The position numbers were made by a program, and so were the translations under genes. A stretch of 64,000 nucleotides of DNA, from NCBI RefSeq assembly GCF_030247185.1, contig NC_080572.1, positions 84,270,435 through 84,334,434 of the forward strand, read 5' to 3'. The notes under the pieces were generated by a model. That model made no database searches, was not told the origin of the DNA, and was given only the letters and a program-made list of their open reading frames with translations. Origin of the DNA: Malaya genurostris (taxonomy: Eukaryota; Arthropoda; Insecta; Diptera; Culicidae). Of the stretch, positions 46,554 to 59,563 are shown piece by piece. The stretch's first letter is position 1, and each line of letters opens with the position of its first letter.

Positions 46554-48780
46554 CTGTAAGAAGACGAAAACAGAGTGAATGAGAAAACGGTTTGACAAAA
46601 AAAAACTTAAAATCAAGCGCTCGAAATGTTAAACATCTGGTGGTCTAGTTTAATTGTTTTTAATTTAGCGTCAAATTGGTTTAAAATTTCGTTGCTTCGG
46701 ACCATAAGGCCGTCAGTTAAACTTTAATTTCACGCTTGATTACCAGCAAATAATGCAGAAAGCTTCGACGAATCGAAAGTGCTCAGTAAGACGATAGTGA
46801 AAGTCAATTCATTTCCGGTGACTGAAGGAAGCTTAGAAGCAATTTTTTTATTGCTACAAATCTCGATCAGTTGATCGATTGCTAAGGAAATAAATTTCTT
46901 CGAATATTGCAATGTCAGCAACCAAAACGGATATTCGCCATCAGTTATGCAACCGTGAACTACACTTGCATACAATCTTGTAGATTGCATAGTGCAGAAG
47001 CCATCAAGCACAGCTCTTATTAGAAGTTTTGCCCCTCTTTCTATCGTGATAATCTCAAACAGTGAATTTTTCATCCTTCGCCTTAAGCGATCAAGACTTT
47101 TTACATCTTTCAAAAACAAAATTTAGCTTTCCCAGAATTTACAAAATCTTATCGACAAATACATCCATAAACGTCAGAACGGCTTTCGCTGCCCGTCTCA
47201 ATCGAATGGCAAACGGATTTGTCCGAATCCTTATGACAACAGAATCGTAAAACTGCTTTTTTTCGGTGCTGGTGGATGCTCCGGAAGTAGAAAACAAAAC
47301 ATGGAAACCATAAGCCGGCTAAACTCCACTGCGCATTACCGCAATTTACGATTTGTTTGACACAAATTGCTAATTCGTTGGTGGGAAGCCGGTTTGCGAA
47401 TCTTTACGTTCGAGTTCGAGGACGAAGGTTGTAATACGGAATAAAATTTAACGTTTCGAGAACAAGGCAGAACAGTTTTATTGTCTGTGAGCTAATGAAG
47501 ATACGGGAACCGTTGCTGTGAAGAGTAACTGTCGGAAAATCGTTTCGACTTTATCGTTGCAATCGTGGGAAATTTACGAGCTGGACAATTCATTCAGACA
47601 GAAAATCAATATTGCTAAAGAGTTGCAAAATTTGCCACAAAGTTTTCTCTTGTTAGCCCAGACTGAGACCTACCCCATCGCAGAAACGTGTCATATTTTG
47701 ACGTTTTACACCCACGCCACTTGATCTACTTAATTAAATTTCCATACACGCACCCCGAAAGAAATCTTGCCCATTAATCTTCCAAAGGTACAAAGCCCTT
47801 TTACAGGTTTCACATTTCAAACTCACCGCCAACGCCGCCGCCACAAACAAAACCGTAAAACGGCAGCCCAGAACTTGTCACCGAAGCGGCATAGCTTCAA
47901 AGATAAACTTGCTTTGATTCATTGACTTTTTTTCTTCTATCTAAGAAAACTATGCCGGTATAGAAAGGGAGAAAGGAACGTCTCACAAATCCCACAGAAT
48001 AGGCCCGGAGGTCCCGAGTATTTTTTTCGTTGTTGTTGTCGTCCCGTTTTGTACGACGTGGCATACGAACCCACCCATCAGGAAAGGGGCAAAATAATGT
48101 TGTACGACAACCTTCTAATTGTTGTCACACCGCTCGTTCTTGGTTGGCGGGTGGCTTTGATTTTTAGAGTTGCTTGTGTGGAAGACATGCGGTGTATCGG
48201 CTTCTAGTGTCACTTTTTCTGATAGGTTATTCTGATAAAAGAAAAACGGCTACGCGGAAGCGACGATGATTAGTGGGTGCTTCGAACAGGCTACTGCGAT
48301 GCTTCGGGTAATTAGTACATATCGAAATCGGATTGATGCTTGGGAGGGAATCGACAACTGTTCGGCAAGTTTAAGATTTTAAATAATACTTCTTTGTTTT
48401 TCAGCAATTGTGGAACTTTTGATTGTTTGGAAGTCATTTACAGAATACGTTTAACGGAACGTTTTGATGTCCGACACGTATGAATATTTCGATAATGACA
48501 GCGCTAAACAAATCTTGACGAACGGTGAAGTTTCAAACGGCAAAGACAGCTTGCAAACGTATAGGTAATGTCAATCATGTGTGCGTAAAAAGTCCCATCA
48601 TTTTTTTCCGGATTGGATCAGATAACACTATCATATAGTTGAAATGAAACAAATCAGTCGTTTCTGCTTAGAATGGTAATTCATTAAAAGAAGAAGCTTC
48701 GAACGAAACCTTTTCCATTTTGCTGAAAATTGCAAGTGAAAAATAATTTGGTTCCAGTTTCCTTGCACTACCACTTATTC
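46554..48780. other. Intron/upstream of the homeobox gene, apparently low in repeats
   Basis: No known repeat family recognised for over 2 kb, and parts (47800-48130) are less AT-rich than the surroundings. Presumably intron of the homeobox gene and a plausible place for regulatory elements. A 129-codon frame at 46730-47119 (-) has no ATG start and no recognised motif. Confidence 0.45.
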
Positions 48781-48781
48781 A

Positions 48782-48995
48782 TTTCCAGAATTTAGTTCAA
48801 GTTCCAGAATTCCAGAGTTCCTGTTGAGACATCAGTTGTAGAATCCAAATCCAGTTCCATTATGCAGTGCCCGAATTCTGTTACACAATTTTCAGCTCCA
48901 GAATTAAAATTCAGAATGGACCCGAAAGACAATAGTTAAAAGGTCCTTAATAAACTTAATAAAAAAAAAAAAAATTCAGAATCCAGGTCTCATAA
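48782..48995. repeat. Degenerate CCAGAATTCAG-type simple repeat
   Basis: Same word family as bases 1-97 (TTCCAGAATT, CCAGTTCC, CAGAATTAAAATTCAG), ending with an A run at 48961-48974. Confidence 0.6.
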
Positions 48996-49149
48996 GAGGC
49001 TTTTGTACCGAACCAGTAGCAATATTCTGCAGCAGCTGCATCGCATTCAAGGTACCACTTTAAACTTGTTTCAAGTGAAAAAAGTTCAACGATTCTTTTC
49101 TTCTATGACTTTCTTTGGGTATAAACTACCATAACCTTTTCAATTTGTA

Positions 49150-50035
49150 GACACTTATGTTATGTTAATGAGATTTAACTGTGGCAACCCTGCACGTACC
49201 CTGCTAGGCGGCGGTGTTTTCTTCGTCCGTACCAGCACGTACCGATGCGTACCAGATTTGCATCATTTTGTATGACAGTTTGAAAGTTTTGACACTCATC
49301 GACTTATAATTTCGGAATCTGGATGAAATTGCACAGTATCTTTTAAGATAAGACAGCTTTAATTTTTTTAAGAGTGCTTTGATTTGAATCATGATTTGTG
49401 AAAATCGGTTTAACCGTTGCTGAGAAACCGAAATGAGTTCCGTTTTTTGTAGCTTTTCTTCATTATTATCAGAGCCTTCGGAAGCAGAAACCGGGAATTA
49501 GTAGTCCCAAAGTAGATTTATGTATCCACTAACTAACAAGGTCTGTCAACTAGATGAATTTACTAGTAAGTTTTATATAAATTTGCACCTCGTTTCACCA
49601 TCCCGCTAGAAACAACTTCACTAATCGCCCTGTAATACCGAAACCGGAAGTCAGACCTGGATCAACTTTTGGGAGACATTTTAAAGAATTTCATGACCTT
49701 TTATTTGCATCTCCGCTTGTAAAAATCGGTTAAGAAATTTCCGAGCAAATTCAGTACGCATTTTCTTATAAGGTTGCACATATCGGGATAAGACTCAATA
49801 GCGATCTTTGCAACCATAAGACCTTTCGTTTGAATCCAAGTTTTGTGGAAATCGGTCACGCCATCTTTGAGAAAATCCAGTGACATTATTTGTCACATAC
49901 ATACATACATACATACACACAGACATTTCGACGAATGGAGTCGTATGATATATGACACTCGGCTCTCCGGGCCTCCATTCAAAAGTCGGTTTTCACAGTG
50001 ATTGCATAGCCTTTCTAAACGAGAAAGACAAAAAA
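49150..50035 (-). repeat. AB repeat, copy with A end
   Basis: Contains GTATGACAGTTTGAAAG, several subunits (CCGGAAGTCAGACC, GACCTTTCGTTTGAATCC), a CA-rich stretch (CATACATACACACAG) and the A end CAGTGATTGCATAGCC plus a GAGAAAG variant near 50020. The left part resembles 24060-24370. Confidence 0.7.
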
Positions 50036-50203
50036 GGTCCCATTACTTTGAACTGAGCAACTACCGTTCTCGAAAAAAGAGCTATTGCTCATTCATTATT
50101 TCACAAGAACTAGTTCTTTTGAACCCTTCGCAAACGAATTGGCCATCTCTAGTTGAAACACCAACAGACAATCCATTCGAACACGGTTTCCTTTCTTGTA
50201 GCA

Positions 50204-50335
50204 AAGTCTTGGCTTTACATTCCTTTTGTGGAATTTGGCCTTTCTGTTTCAACAGACTTCGCAGCCGATTCTTAGTGTACAGAATCATTGCATGGCTAGT
50301 ACTATGGATCCTACTGACACTAAGAACCCTTCATT
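50204..50335 (-). mobile_element. tRNA-derived SINE fragment (middle and 3' part)
   Basis: Matches the SINE at 58105-58273 over TTTCAACAGACTTCGCAGCC, GATTC-TAGTGTACAGAA and GGATCCTACTGACACTA. The tRNA-like head is missing here. Confidence 0.75.
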
Positions 50336-51007
50336 TCTTTTGCGCTTATTAGATTATCTTAAAATTTGGCGCCCTACAGTATTTGATCTTAATTTTTGTG
50401 TGAAATTTTATCGTTCGGTTTAGCCTCGCAGTTCATAAATATAGGATTTTGGGTGTGTCATTTCATCGCGATTTGGTACAACAACTAATGCATGTTTTTC
50501 TAAGTCAGAAATTGGGAATGGAAGCTGAAGGTTGAAACTACACAACCGTACAGATAAATTGAGTAAAACATAGGTCTAATGGGTATTCTTCAATTTCCAA
50601 AATGTGTCCGGTTCTACGCCATAGGGTGTCCGGTCGCAGTTTCTGATATTTTGGATTTTGAGTTAGTCACTTCTTTATCAGAAACTTTACGTCTGCTTAG
50701 CAGTTTAATTTGAACTGCTTTGCACTGATGTGTCAAAGACGAAGCGTAAAAACTATTAGACTGTAATTTTCTTCAATAAATAACTCTTACCAAGGCTTCG
50801 CCAATAGGCGGATTAAAATAGTGTTTTGTATAGTTTCTTGAAGTAACAAGAATTTTTAACACGTTCTGTTTGGTACATCGAAATAATACATATATGACAC
50901 CAAGGATATGTGTTTTCGAGAAACCATGCATAAAGCCATGTAATGTTTGCGCACAGTTACTGAACTGAATAAACCACCCGTCTCACAGCGGTTCGAATCA
51001 ATAAAAA
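50336..51007. other. Gene-free stretch with MITE and AB scraps
   Basis: 50690-50750 carries the ACGTCTGCTTAGCAG...GACGAAGCGTAAA words shared with 13385-13500 and 34440-34540. A B-end scrap (CCAATAGGCGGATTAAAATA) lies at 50799-50820. No gene seen. Confidence 0.5.
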
Positions 51008-52880
51008 GCTGTTTTAATCCACCTAGTGGTGTAATGATGCCTTTCTCATATTACTCATAACATCAAAAATATTACTGTGGAATTCGCAAAAACAACTGTT
51101 CATTGAATAGAAATAGGAAAGTTTGTTCGGACTTAATCTAACAAACCCTACAAATCCTGTTTACCCTGTAGCTCCGGAACCGGAAGTAGTATCCACAACA
51201 AACTTAGGAATTCCGTATGAAACTGTAAGACTTTTCCTTTGAACCTATAAATTTGTGAAAATCGATTTGGCCATCTTGAAGGAAATTGAGAGAGACCCTT
51301 TTGCAGTTTTTAATCACTATTTCCAATTCTTCCGAAACCGGATTCAGATAACCGATATAGCCGAAGTTGGTTTGATTGCCAGCAACGAATATGACCAAAA
51401 AATTGGAACAGTTTTAAACCTAGTTAAACCTAGACTTACTGTTTCATGCTCTATTTGGATTAAATCATTTAAACGAAATCTAACAAACGAAGCGAACCTG
51501 CGTTTCTAGTACTTCTGCATATGTATGTAAGTCAAGCTAAACAGCATGAATCAGCAGCATAAAACATGTAGTAGGATTATTACTTTTATTATTATTATTG
51601 ACACCATTACACCACCGGCACGGTATTACTGCACTACCGGATGTGAAAATTTTATATTTTTTTCAAATAAATTTGAATTCATTGACATTCGTTTATTTTT
51701 TCGGTCGTACTGATCATCAAATTGCTATAATTTTTATCAAGCACCGTCTTTTTCCAATATTACACACTAGCAGCAGACATCCGTAACCGTTTCGGTTTCT
51801 TCATAGCATGTACGAAATAAAACAAAGCACGCATCGTTTGTTTTATGTTTTCATCTTCTTTCGGTTTGGTACGTATTGTCGCTCTACATATATGACGATT
51901 TGAAAACTTTGACACTCATCGCCCTGTAACTGCGGGACCGGAAGTCGGATCCGGATAAAATTTAACAGTAGCTTTAAAGATACTATGAGCTTTAATTCAA
52001 ACTAAGATATGTGAGAATCGGTTCAAGCATCGCAGAGAAATCGAAGTGAGTTCTATTTTTTTAGTTTTTCTGCACCACTTTCGGTGCTTCCGGAACAGGA
52101 AAAGGGCGGACCAGTAGTGCCGAATTATTCTTTTATGCCCACAAACTAACAAGCTCTGCAAATTAGAAGGATTTAACAGATAGTTCTATGGGATTTGTAC
52201 CTGTTTTTGACCATCGTACGTGAAAAAATACTAATGAAATTTGTAATTTTCCACTCATCACGCTTTAGTTCCGGAACCGGAAGTCAGATCTGGTAAAAAT
52301 GTTCTAGACATTTATTAGAAAACTATAAAACCTTTCATTTGAATCTTAGTTTGTGAAAATCGGTTGAGAAGTTTCAGAGAAAATTGAATGCACACTTTTT
52401 CCCCAATTTTTTCACATATTACTCTGTAACTCCGGAACCGCAAGTCAGATCCAAATGAAATTCAATAGCAGGCTATGGGACTATAAGACCTTTTATTTGA
52501 ATCTTAGTTTTCTATAATCGGTTCAGCCATCTCTGTAAAAAGCGAGTGCATATTTTTTCCAATTTTTGTACATATCATAGTATTTCTCCGGAACCGGAAG
52601 TCGGATCGGGGTGAAATTCAATAGCAGGCTTTGAGACCATGAGACCTTTCATTTGAATCCTAGTTTTTGAAAATCTGTTGAGCTATCTCCGAAAAAAGTG
52701 AGGGCATATTTTTGTTACATACATACACATACACACACACGCGGATGGACACACACACAGACATTTGCTCAGTTCGTCGAGCTGAGTCGAATGGTATATG
52801 ACATTCGGCTCTCCGGGCCTCGTTTAAAAAGTCGGTTTTCACAGTGATTGCGTAGCCTTTCTATATGAGAAAGGCAAAAC
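51008..52880 (-). repeat. AB repeat, full-length reference copy (~1.87 kb)
   Basis: The B end (TTTTAATCCACCTAGTGGTG) is at 51013. An inner segment with a short ATT tract (51588-51600) follows, then a block reading CACTCATCGCCCTGTAAC, then tandem subunits of about 160 bp. The CCGGAACCG marker of successive subunits lies at 52271, 52432 and 52588, so periods are 161 and 156 bp. A CA-rich stretch and the A end CTTTCTATATGAGAAAGGC (52857-52875) close the copy. No ORF. This copy shows that the scattered A and B pieces belong to one unit. Confidence 0.78.
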
Positions 52881-53142
52881 GTGGACATAAATCAGTAGCT
52901 GCCAAACCGTTCTTTTAATGCATATAGTTGCTTTTAAGAAATTATTTACAAATATATACCACGAAATTTGATTCTATCCGTAATTGTTCATGGCCTACTT
53001 TGACAAAAAATATAATCATAATTTTTTTTTGAAGAGATAGAAAATCTTTTTCTTCTACAAAGTTTTAGAAAGTTAATTTACTTTGTCAAAATACCAAAAG
53101 TCTAGGTCGCACCATTTCGGATATACTAAGCATTTTTATTGC

Positions 53143-53740
53143 AACCCTTCTTAAAATCAGTTTTTTATTCATAATTTGTTTCGAGTTTTTTTATGCATAC
53201 TTTGTTTGGAATAATTGAAGAAAATAAAAAATCCCATATTTTTGTTGAGGGTAGTGCATAGGTTTGTTGTTTCCTGGCAAAGTTATACAACATTTTATTT
53301 TTTTTTACCTATGATAAAACCTTACACCGAAGCGAAATAAGCAACTTTATGCAGCTGATTTTTACAAAATTTATAGGAAAAGATATGCCCAATACTATAA
53401 AAAAAATCTAAGTGGAACTCGATGGAGCTTTCTTTTCTTTTCCTTTTCCAAGTTAGTTTTAGTTATTGAATTATGAAAACCACTTTAAAACTAGTTTTCT
53501 AATCATAACTTGTTTCAAGTTATTTTTTATACATACTTTGTTTGAAATAATTGTAGAAAATAGAAAATCACATAATTTTGTAGAAGGTAATGCATAAGTT
53601 TTCTGGAAAAGTTATACATCATTTTACCTATTTTTACCTAGGAAACCTTGTGCCGAAGCGAAATATGCAACTTCTTGCAGCAAACTTTTACAATACTTAT
53701 AGGAAAATATATTCCTAATCGAATTTATTTTCCAATGAGA
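53143..53740 (+). repeat. Two diverged tandem units of about 330 bp
   Basis: Landmarks occur twice in the same order: ATACTTTGTTTG-AATAATTG (near 53197 and 53530), CTGG-AAAGTTATACA (53275, 53610), CCGAAGCGAAATA-GCAACTT (53328, 53653) and ACTTATAGGAAAA-type ends. No coding motif. Confidence 0.7.
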
Positions 53741-53852
53741 ATATCCTGAGTACTATTCGTGCGACTCATTTTCACTATGGCCATGCTAAATGGTTAAGAA
53801 ACGGAGGGCGTCACGCGTCTGCTATTTCTGTAACTGACTTTTGCAGTGAGCG

Positions 53853-54660
53853 TAGAGATGGGAAATTCGCTCCTGAGCTATTCCAGTGAATCGAATCTTT
53901 AAAGTGAGCTGATAGCTCACAGCTCTTTCTAAAATAACCGCAGCTCACCAGTTAACCGCACTGGTGAGCAGAGATGCCAGGTTCACAGCTGAATCTGTGT
54001 TTCACAGATTTTCAACCTTTTGCACAGATTTTAAAAAATGGCACAGATTTTCACAGATTTCTAAAAATGGTCACTAATTTACACATACTCTGAAATCGAT
54101 CACAGATTTTTGAAATTCATTACAGTTTAGCACCAAAAATTACAGAGCGGTAGGAAATAGTGAGACCTTTTTTTTGCTTACTAAAATGATCCCGATCAGC
54201 TATTATGGAAACGGGGAAACGTGCACAGATTTTGCACAGTCAGATTTTTGGCTTGATCACAGATTTTTGAAAAAATGACTTGGCATCCCTGCTGGTAAGG
54301 TGGAAACAAGCTACGAGCTGAACGGGTCTTTGGCTCTTGAAGAGCGAGTTATAAATGAGAAGAAATGTGTGCATGAGCTTTTGTTCGTTCTTCCAATTGT
54401 GATTGAATGAGCCATTGCCAATAGGAAATCTGATCTCTCACTCAGTAGGCTAAGGTACATTCACTTTTGCAGATATTCTCAAGTGAGACATAATAATAAT
54501 TCGCAGACAAGTTAGTTCGCATAGCATTGTTCTTTGTGTATCATAGATTTCGATCATGCATATGAAAGAAAAACGGAGTAAAGAAAACGGCGCTCAAAAC
54601 AAACCTTCACCTGATCGGTTCGGAGCTGCTCACCGGTATGAACTGCTTCGCACATCTCTA
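53853..54660. mobile_element. Outer hAT-type MITE with exact 8-bp duplication
   Basis: Ends TAGAGATG and CATCTCTA are inverted, and the exact duplication AGTGAGCG flanks them (53845-53852, 54661-54668). An 8-bp duplication and TAG-starting ends are characteristic of hAT elements. Another element is inserted in it at 53969. No transposase sequence. Confidence 0.8.
53969..54291 (+). mobile_element. Inner hAT-type MITE with seven CACAGATTT motifs
   Basis: Ends CAGAGATGCCAGG and, inverted, TTGGCATCCCTG. The duplication is CTGGTGAG/CTGGTAAG (53961-53968, 54292-54299; one mismatch). Seven direct copies of CACAGATTT lie inside, which could be transposase-binding subterminal repeats. 323 bp, no ORF. 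Confidence 0.82.
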
Positions 54661-54925
54661 AGTGAGCGTCGCACGATCAGCATATCGTCATAAAAAACGT
54701 GTTGCTTCGCGATAACTCAATTTATTTACACGTTTAAAATGTAATCTCTTCGTAAAAGTTTGTACTTTTACAATACTTTTTCATACTTTGTTTGGAAAAC
54801 ATTTTTCCATTTTTTAAATATGCGTTGAACTTTGATAATTTTTCGGACTTTCAACATATAAAACTAACTTTGAAAAGGCATACAAAATTTGCATCGAGTT
54901 CCACTTAGATTTTTTCTAATATTGT

Positions 54926-56500
54926 TATTTGCCAGAAAGTAAACAAAATAAAAATCACAATAATTTGCTTAAGTTACACGTGCAAGCATGAGCTTGTTTA
55001 TACGTGTTTACGCGCACTTTGTAGTAGGTACTTAGGTAATAAAGGTAGATTCTACTTAGATAAAACCAAAATAACTGCTTTTAAAATAAAGTGAATATAT
55101 CTCAGAAAATAATTTCTTTACATTATTTAAATCTTCAGCAAAAATACTTCAAATGTTCAAATGTTCTTGTGAAACTTCTTCGAACACACGTTAGCTCTTA
55201 AAAATCAGTGAAAGTCAGTACAAACTTTTGACCGTCTTTTTCTAGTTTGGGACCACTGTGCGTCTGATCGAAACCTCAAAATCGTTTCCATCTGGGAAGC
55301 ATCGCAATGTATTATCACATTTCCAATTTCCAATCTCGAGAGCCATTCAAGTTGAAGTAGTTTGAAAGTAGCGACTCCGTTTGGAATTGTCGGGCAAACG
55401 AGCTAAAACTCAATGCCAACTGCAAATGTTCCCTCTAGCTTTGTCGCTTTATATTCAACGCGGTTCGTCGAACAAACCCATCATCACATTTCCTGAATCG
55501 GCCGCCGTTGACGGACCAGGACAAAACGTAGGATAAAATCTCACCCAGACTGCACGGCGTTCATGTGGGAAAACTCGGATGCTCACGGTGTCATCATTCA
55601 ATCACCGCTCCATCCAACCTACCGTTGCCGCAGTTCAACTTCTCACCGGTATATTACAAGAGTCTTCTCCCACCGGCAGAAGACCCAGATTCTACCGAAG
55701 CGACAGCGACGGGTGCCGTTCATTCTCAAATATAGCAATACTAAGCTGTTCGTCCGAACGTACGGGCAAGGGGCATCCCATAACAGCATCAAAAGGTTCC
55801 GACTGAGGTCTCTCTGTTTTGTTTCCAATTTTCCTTGCCCGAGGGCTCACCGGGCTCACTCAATTTAGTTCGTACCGCAAACGCACTAAACGGTCGCCAT
55901 TCGGAACCCGGTCCGATTTGGATCGGTCAGCCAGTTGAGCACCAATAACGTTCACAATGAAAGGCTGTTATTAAACAAGAACTCTAACTTCAACCCAAAC
56001 GACCCGGCTTACAAGGGTTCTTTACGGTTGCGGCCCCGGGTACCCTCCGGGTTTCGGGCGCACACATCGACCGGGAGAATGTGCCGACCGGAGCACAAAA
56101 CACGGGTCATTTGGGAAATAATCGCAGATTGCGCGCGAATGACGGCAGCCGTACGTTTCATACATTCGGAGTTCGGCCTTCCACACGGAATTAAACGATT
56201 AAACGAAATTACGTGTAGTTCAGGAAGTTCTAATTGAAAGCGAATTCATTGATATGATTTTATTATATATACTAGTAGGAATACTGTTCGATATGGTTCT
56301 TTCGTTAGCAATGATCCATCGAATATTGTCCATATAAATTCACGAAAAGGTTTATTTTGGAAACACCGTACACGAAAAAAATGAGAAACAAAGAAATGAT
56401 CATAATGGCATTCCTCTCAATAGCTAGATCTTTTTTGAAGTCAATTGTGTCAGGGTTTGTATCATTTGATGGATAATTTATCATCCGCCGCAAATGATTC
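54926..56500. other. Gene-free stretch with a GC-richer, repeat-poor part
   Basis: From about 55260 to 56230 no repeat family is recognised and base composition is clearly less AT-rich. Open frames at 55563-55868 and 55935-56237 have no recognised motif. It may be single-copy intronic or regulatory DNA of the homeobox locus, but nothing proves this. Confidence 0.4.
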
Positions 56501-58104
56501 AATCACTGTCATGTAGTGGAATTGTTGAAGCATCATTCCAAAACTTGATTCATTTACAGTTTTATTGCATAGTCAAAAATGTGATGTATTTGCTTTGAGC
56601 GAAACATGGCTTACTTCAAACATAGCTTTAAATTTTAATGACTTTAACATTATACGTCTCGATAGAGACTCTCCGTATGGTGGAGTGCTTTTGGGAATTA
56701 AGAAATGTTATTCCTTTTATAGATTAAATATTTCTTCGACTTCTAGCATAGAAGTGGTTGCTTGTCAATATTCCTCCAAGAGCTCAAGTTGGACAGCGAA
56801 AGCTTAATGAAATTGTCGAAACCCTTCCTGCTCCACATTTGATTTTGGGAGATTTCAATTCGCACGGAATTATGTGGGGTTCCGTTTACAATGATAGCAG
56901 ATCATCTTTAATACAAAACATTTGTGACAATTTTAGCATGACGGTATTAAATATGGGTAGCATGACACGGATCCCAAGACCTCCGGCACGCCCAAGTGCA
57001 TTAGATCTATCTCTTTGCTCAACATCAATTCGACTAGATTGCACCTGGAAAATACTGCCTGATTTACACGGTAGCGATCATTTACCAATCATCATCTCAA
57101 TTAGCAGTAGCAATTGCATTGCTACTTCCGCTAGTATTCCATATGATTTGACAAAAAATATCGACTGGATTAAATACCAAAGTAGTATCTCTAGTATTTT
57201 GAATTCAATGGAAGAGCTCCCTCCACTTGAAGAATATGACTTCCTCATTTGTTCGATTCTGGAGGCAGCAGAACAATCCCAAACTAAACGCTTTCCTGGG
57301 CCAACGACTAACAGAAGGCCTCCCAACCCCTGGTGGGACAAAGAGTGCTCAGAGGCTAAACTCGCAAAACAAAATGCTTGCAAGACGTTTCTAAAACGGG
57401 GAGGAGGAACTCCTCAGAATTTTGAAAAACTTATGGTTTTAGAAACCAAGTACAAGAGCATACTTCGAGCCAAAAAATGTAGCTATTGGAGACATTTTGT
57501 CGAAGGTTTGTCAAGAGATACCTCAATGAGCACTCTTTGGAACACGGCCAGACGAATGAGGAATCGTAACGTGGGCAATGAGAGTGATGAATACTCGAAC
57601 CGATGGATATTTGACTTTGCTAGGAAAGTTTGCCCAGATTCTGTTCCTACGCAGAGCATTATACGGGAATCTCCTCCAAATAATGGTTTTATTAATAACC
57701 CATTTTCAATGATGGAATTTTCTATAGCACTCTTGTCTTGTAACAATAACGCTCCAGGGTTGGACAGAATTAAATCCAACTTGGTGAAGAATCTGCCAGA
57801 CCTTGCAAAAAGACGTTTGTTGGAATTGTTCAACAAGTTTCTTGAGCAAAATATTGTTTCACCTGACTGGACTTACCTCCATTCAAAAGCTGAGGAAACC
57901 AGCTTCCAATCACAACTCATATAAACCCATTGCAATGTTGTCCTGCATCAGAAAATTGTTCGAAAAAATTATTCTACACTTGGGTCGAGACGAACGGTTT
58001 GTTGTCAGATACTCAGTTTGGCTTCCGTAGAAATAAAGGGACGAATGATTGCCTTGCATTACTTTCGTCTGACATCCAAATTGCCTTCGCTCAAAAACAA
58101 CAAA

Positions 58105-58273
58105 GCAAAGCCTTGATATTACATTCCTGTAGAGGAATTTGACCTTCTGTTTCAACAGACTTCGCAGCCGATTCAGAGTGTACAGAACCATTGCATGGCT
58201 AGTGGCTGGCGATCCTACTGACACTACGAATCTTTCCAGGTCGGGGCTCGAACATACGACAACTGGTTTGTAA
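58105..58273 (-). mobile_element. tRNA-derived SINE inserted in the I-like element
   Basis: On the minus strand it holds a B box (GTTCGAGCCCC), the body TGTACACTCTGAATCGGCTG and the 3' part ending ACAGGAATGTAATATCAAGG. Flanking words AACAACAAA (58096) and AACCAACAAA (58274) look like a short duplication. Its insertion adds stops to the host frame. Confidence 0.75.
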
Positions 58274-58536
58274 AACCAACAAATGGCATCTGTATTTTTA
58301 GACATTAAAGGATCATTTGATTCAGATTCCATTGATATTCTTTCAGACAAGCTCCATCAACATGGACTTCCAGCGATTATAAATAATTATTTGCACAACA
58401 TTTTGTCATAGAAATGCATGTATTTTTCACATGGCGATTTGGCAACATTCAGAATTGGCTACATGGGTCTCCCGCAAGGCTCATGCCTCGGTCCGCTCGT
58501 CTATAATTTTTACGTGAATGACATTGACAACTGTCT

Positions 58537-59078
58537 ACCCGGGTAGGTGTAAATAGCAAACAAAGGTCAAAATAATAACAAATTTTACCATCATATCTTG
58601 GCTTGATGTTTCTTTGTTGTCATAGCGATACTTGATATTTTCGTGATATTTTATCAAGGGATCAAAACATTGTACAATATCTGTTCAACATCAGAATTAG
58701 TTATAATATCTTATTTCGTTATTGATGAGCTATTTCAATTTCATTAAGTAAATTGATGCAGTAGTTCTATCTTCAAATAAAATACCATTGAATAAACTGC
58801 ATCAGAATCAGATAAGAGAAATACTTAAGATATTACTCTATTCTCAATGCTAGAATATAAAATAATTAACAAATTCATCTTCTATAAATATTTTGCTCTT
58901 GGTTTGATATTACAATGACAGAATTTTTTATTTTGTTGCTATTTTCTCATGCAGGCTTTGTTATGATTTTTGATATTTTAACTCTTATTTCAAACTAAAT
59001 AATGTTAATTTCTACCATTGAGATGTTTGATTTTAAAAACAGAATTTGGTATTGGTTTGCAAATCACTTCTACCCGGG
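58537..59078. mobile_element. 542-bp MITE with CCCGGGTAG ends and TA duplication
   Basis: Left end CCCGGGTAGGTGTAAATAGC and right end (inverted) CCCGGGTAGAAGTGATTTGC agree over about 24 bp with mismatches. TA at 58535-58536 and 59079-59080 is the target duplication, because dropping the MITE and one TA makes the host codons continuous. AT-rich interior, no ORF. Confidence 0.82.
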
Positions 59079-59563
59079 TAGTAACCCCATGTACACTAAG
59101 ACAATTGACAGATGATGGCGTGGTTTCAGTTACTGGCCCCAAAGCTGTTCATCTGCGAATACCTTTGTACCTTAGATAACTTGTTCGTTTGGGCTGTTCA
59201 TTTGGGTATCGAATTCTCTGCGGAGAAAACAGAGCTGGCCGTCTTTTCAAGAAAACATGATCCAGCGCAGCTTCAGCTTCATATGATGGGAAGAATGATC
59301 CAACAGGTTTTGACTTTCAAATACCTCGGGGTGTGGTTTGATCCCAAATGCACTTGGGGAGGACACATTGGGTATCTGCTAACAAAATGCCAACAAAGAG
59401 TAAATTTTCTTCGAACAATAACAATCTTGGTGGGGTGCTCATCCGTAAGATCTAATGAAATTGTATCAGACAACGATACTTTCAGTGATGGAATATGGAT
59501 GCGTTTGCTTTCATTCCACTGCACACTCTCATATTATCAAACTGGAGCGAATTCAGTATCGTT

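Larger units (their letters stand above)
53388..54925. repeat. Inverted ~35-bp repeats enclosing nested MITEs
   Basis: AAAAATCTAAGTGGAACTCG at about 53400-53420 has its reverse complement CGAGTTCCACTTAGATTTTT at about 54896-54916, with extended similarity outside. The pair may be the ends of an older element that hosts the hAT MITEs. Confidence 0.55.

Noticed and set aside
46730..47119. 129-codon minus-strand frame upstream of the homeodomain exon
   Set aside because: Starts at TTG, has no recognised motif and lies where an intron is expected.
47810..47900. Possible extra homeobox-gene exon on the minus strand ending in a GTGAGT donor in the right phase
   Set aside because: The frame (FVCGGGVG before the donor) lacks the octapeptide or paired-domain sequence expected before the homeodomain exon, the acceptor is weak, and a one-in-three phase match is not evidence.
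55563..56237. Two open frames of about 100 codons in the GC-richer island
   Set aside because: Stops are rarer in GC-richer DNA; no motif, signal peptide or splice pattern supports them, and a search for a paired domain on both strands here found nothing.
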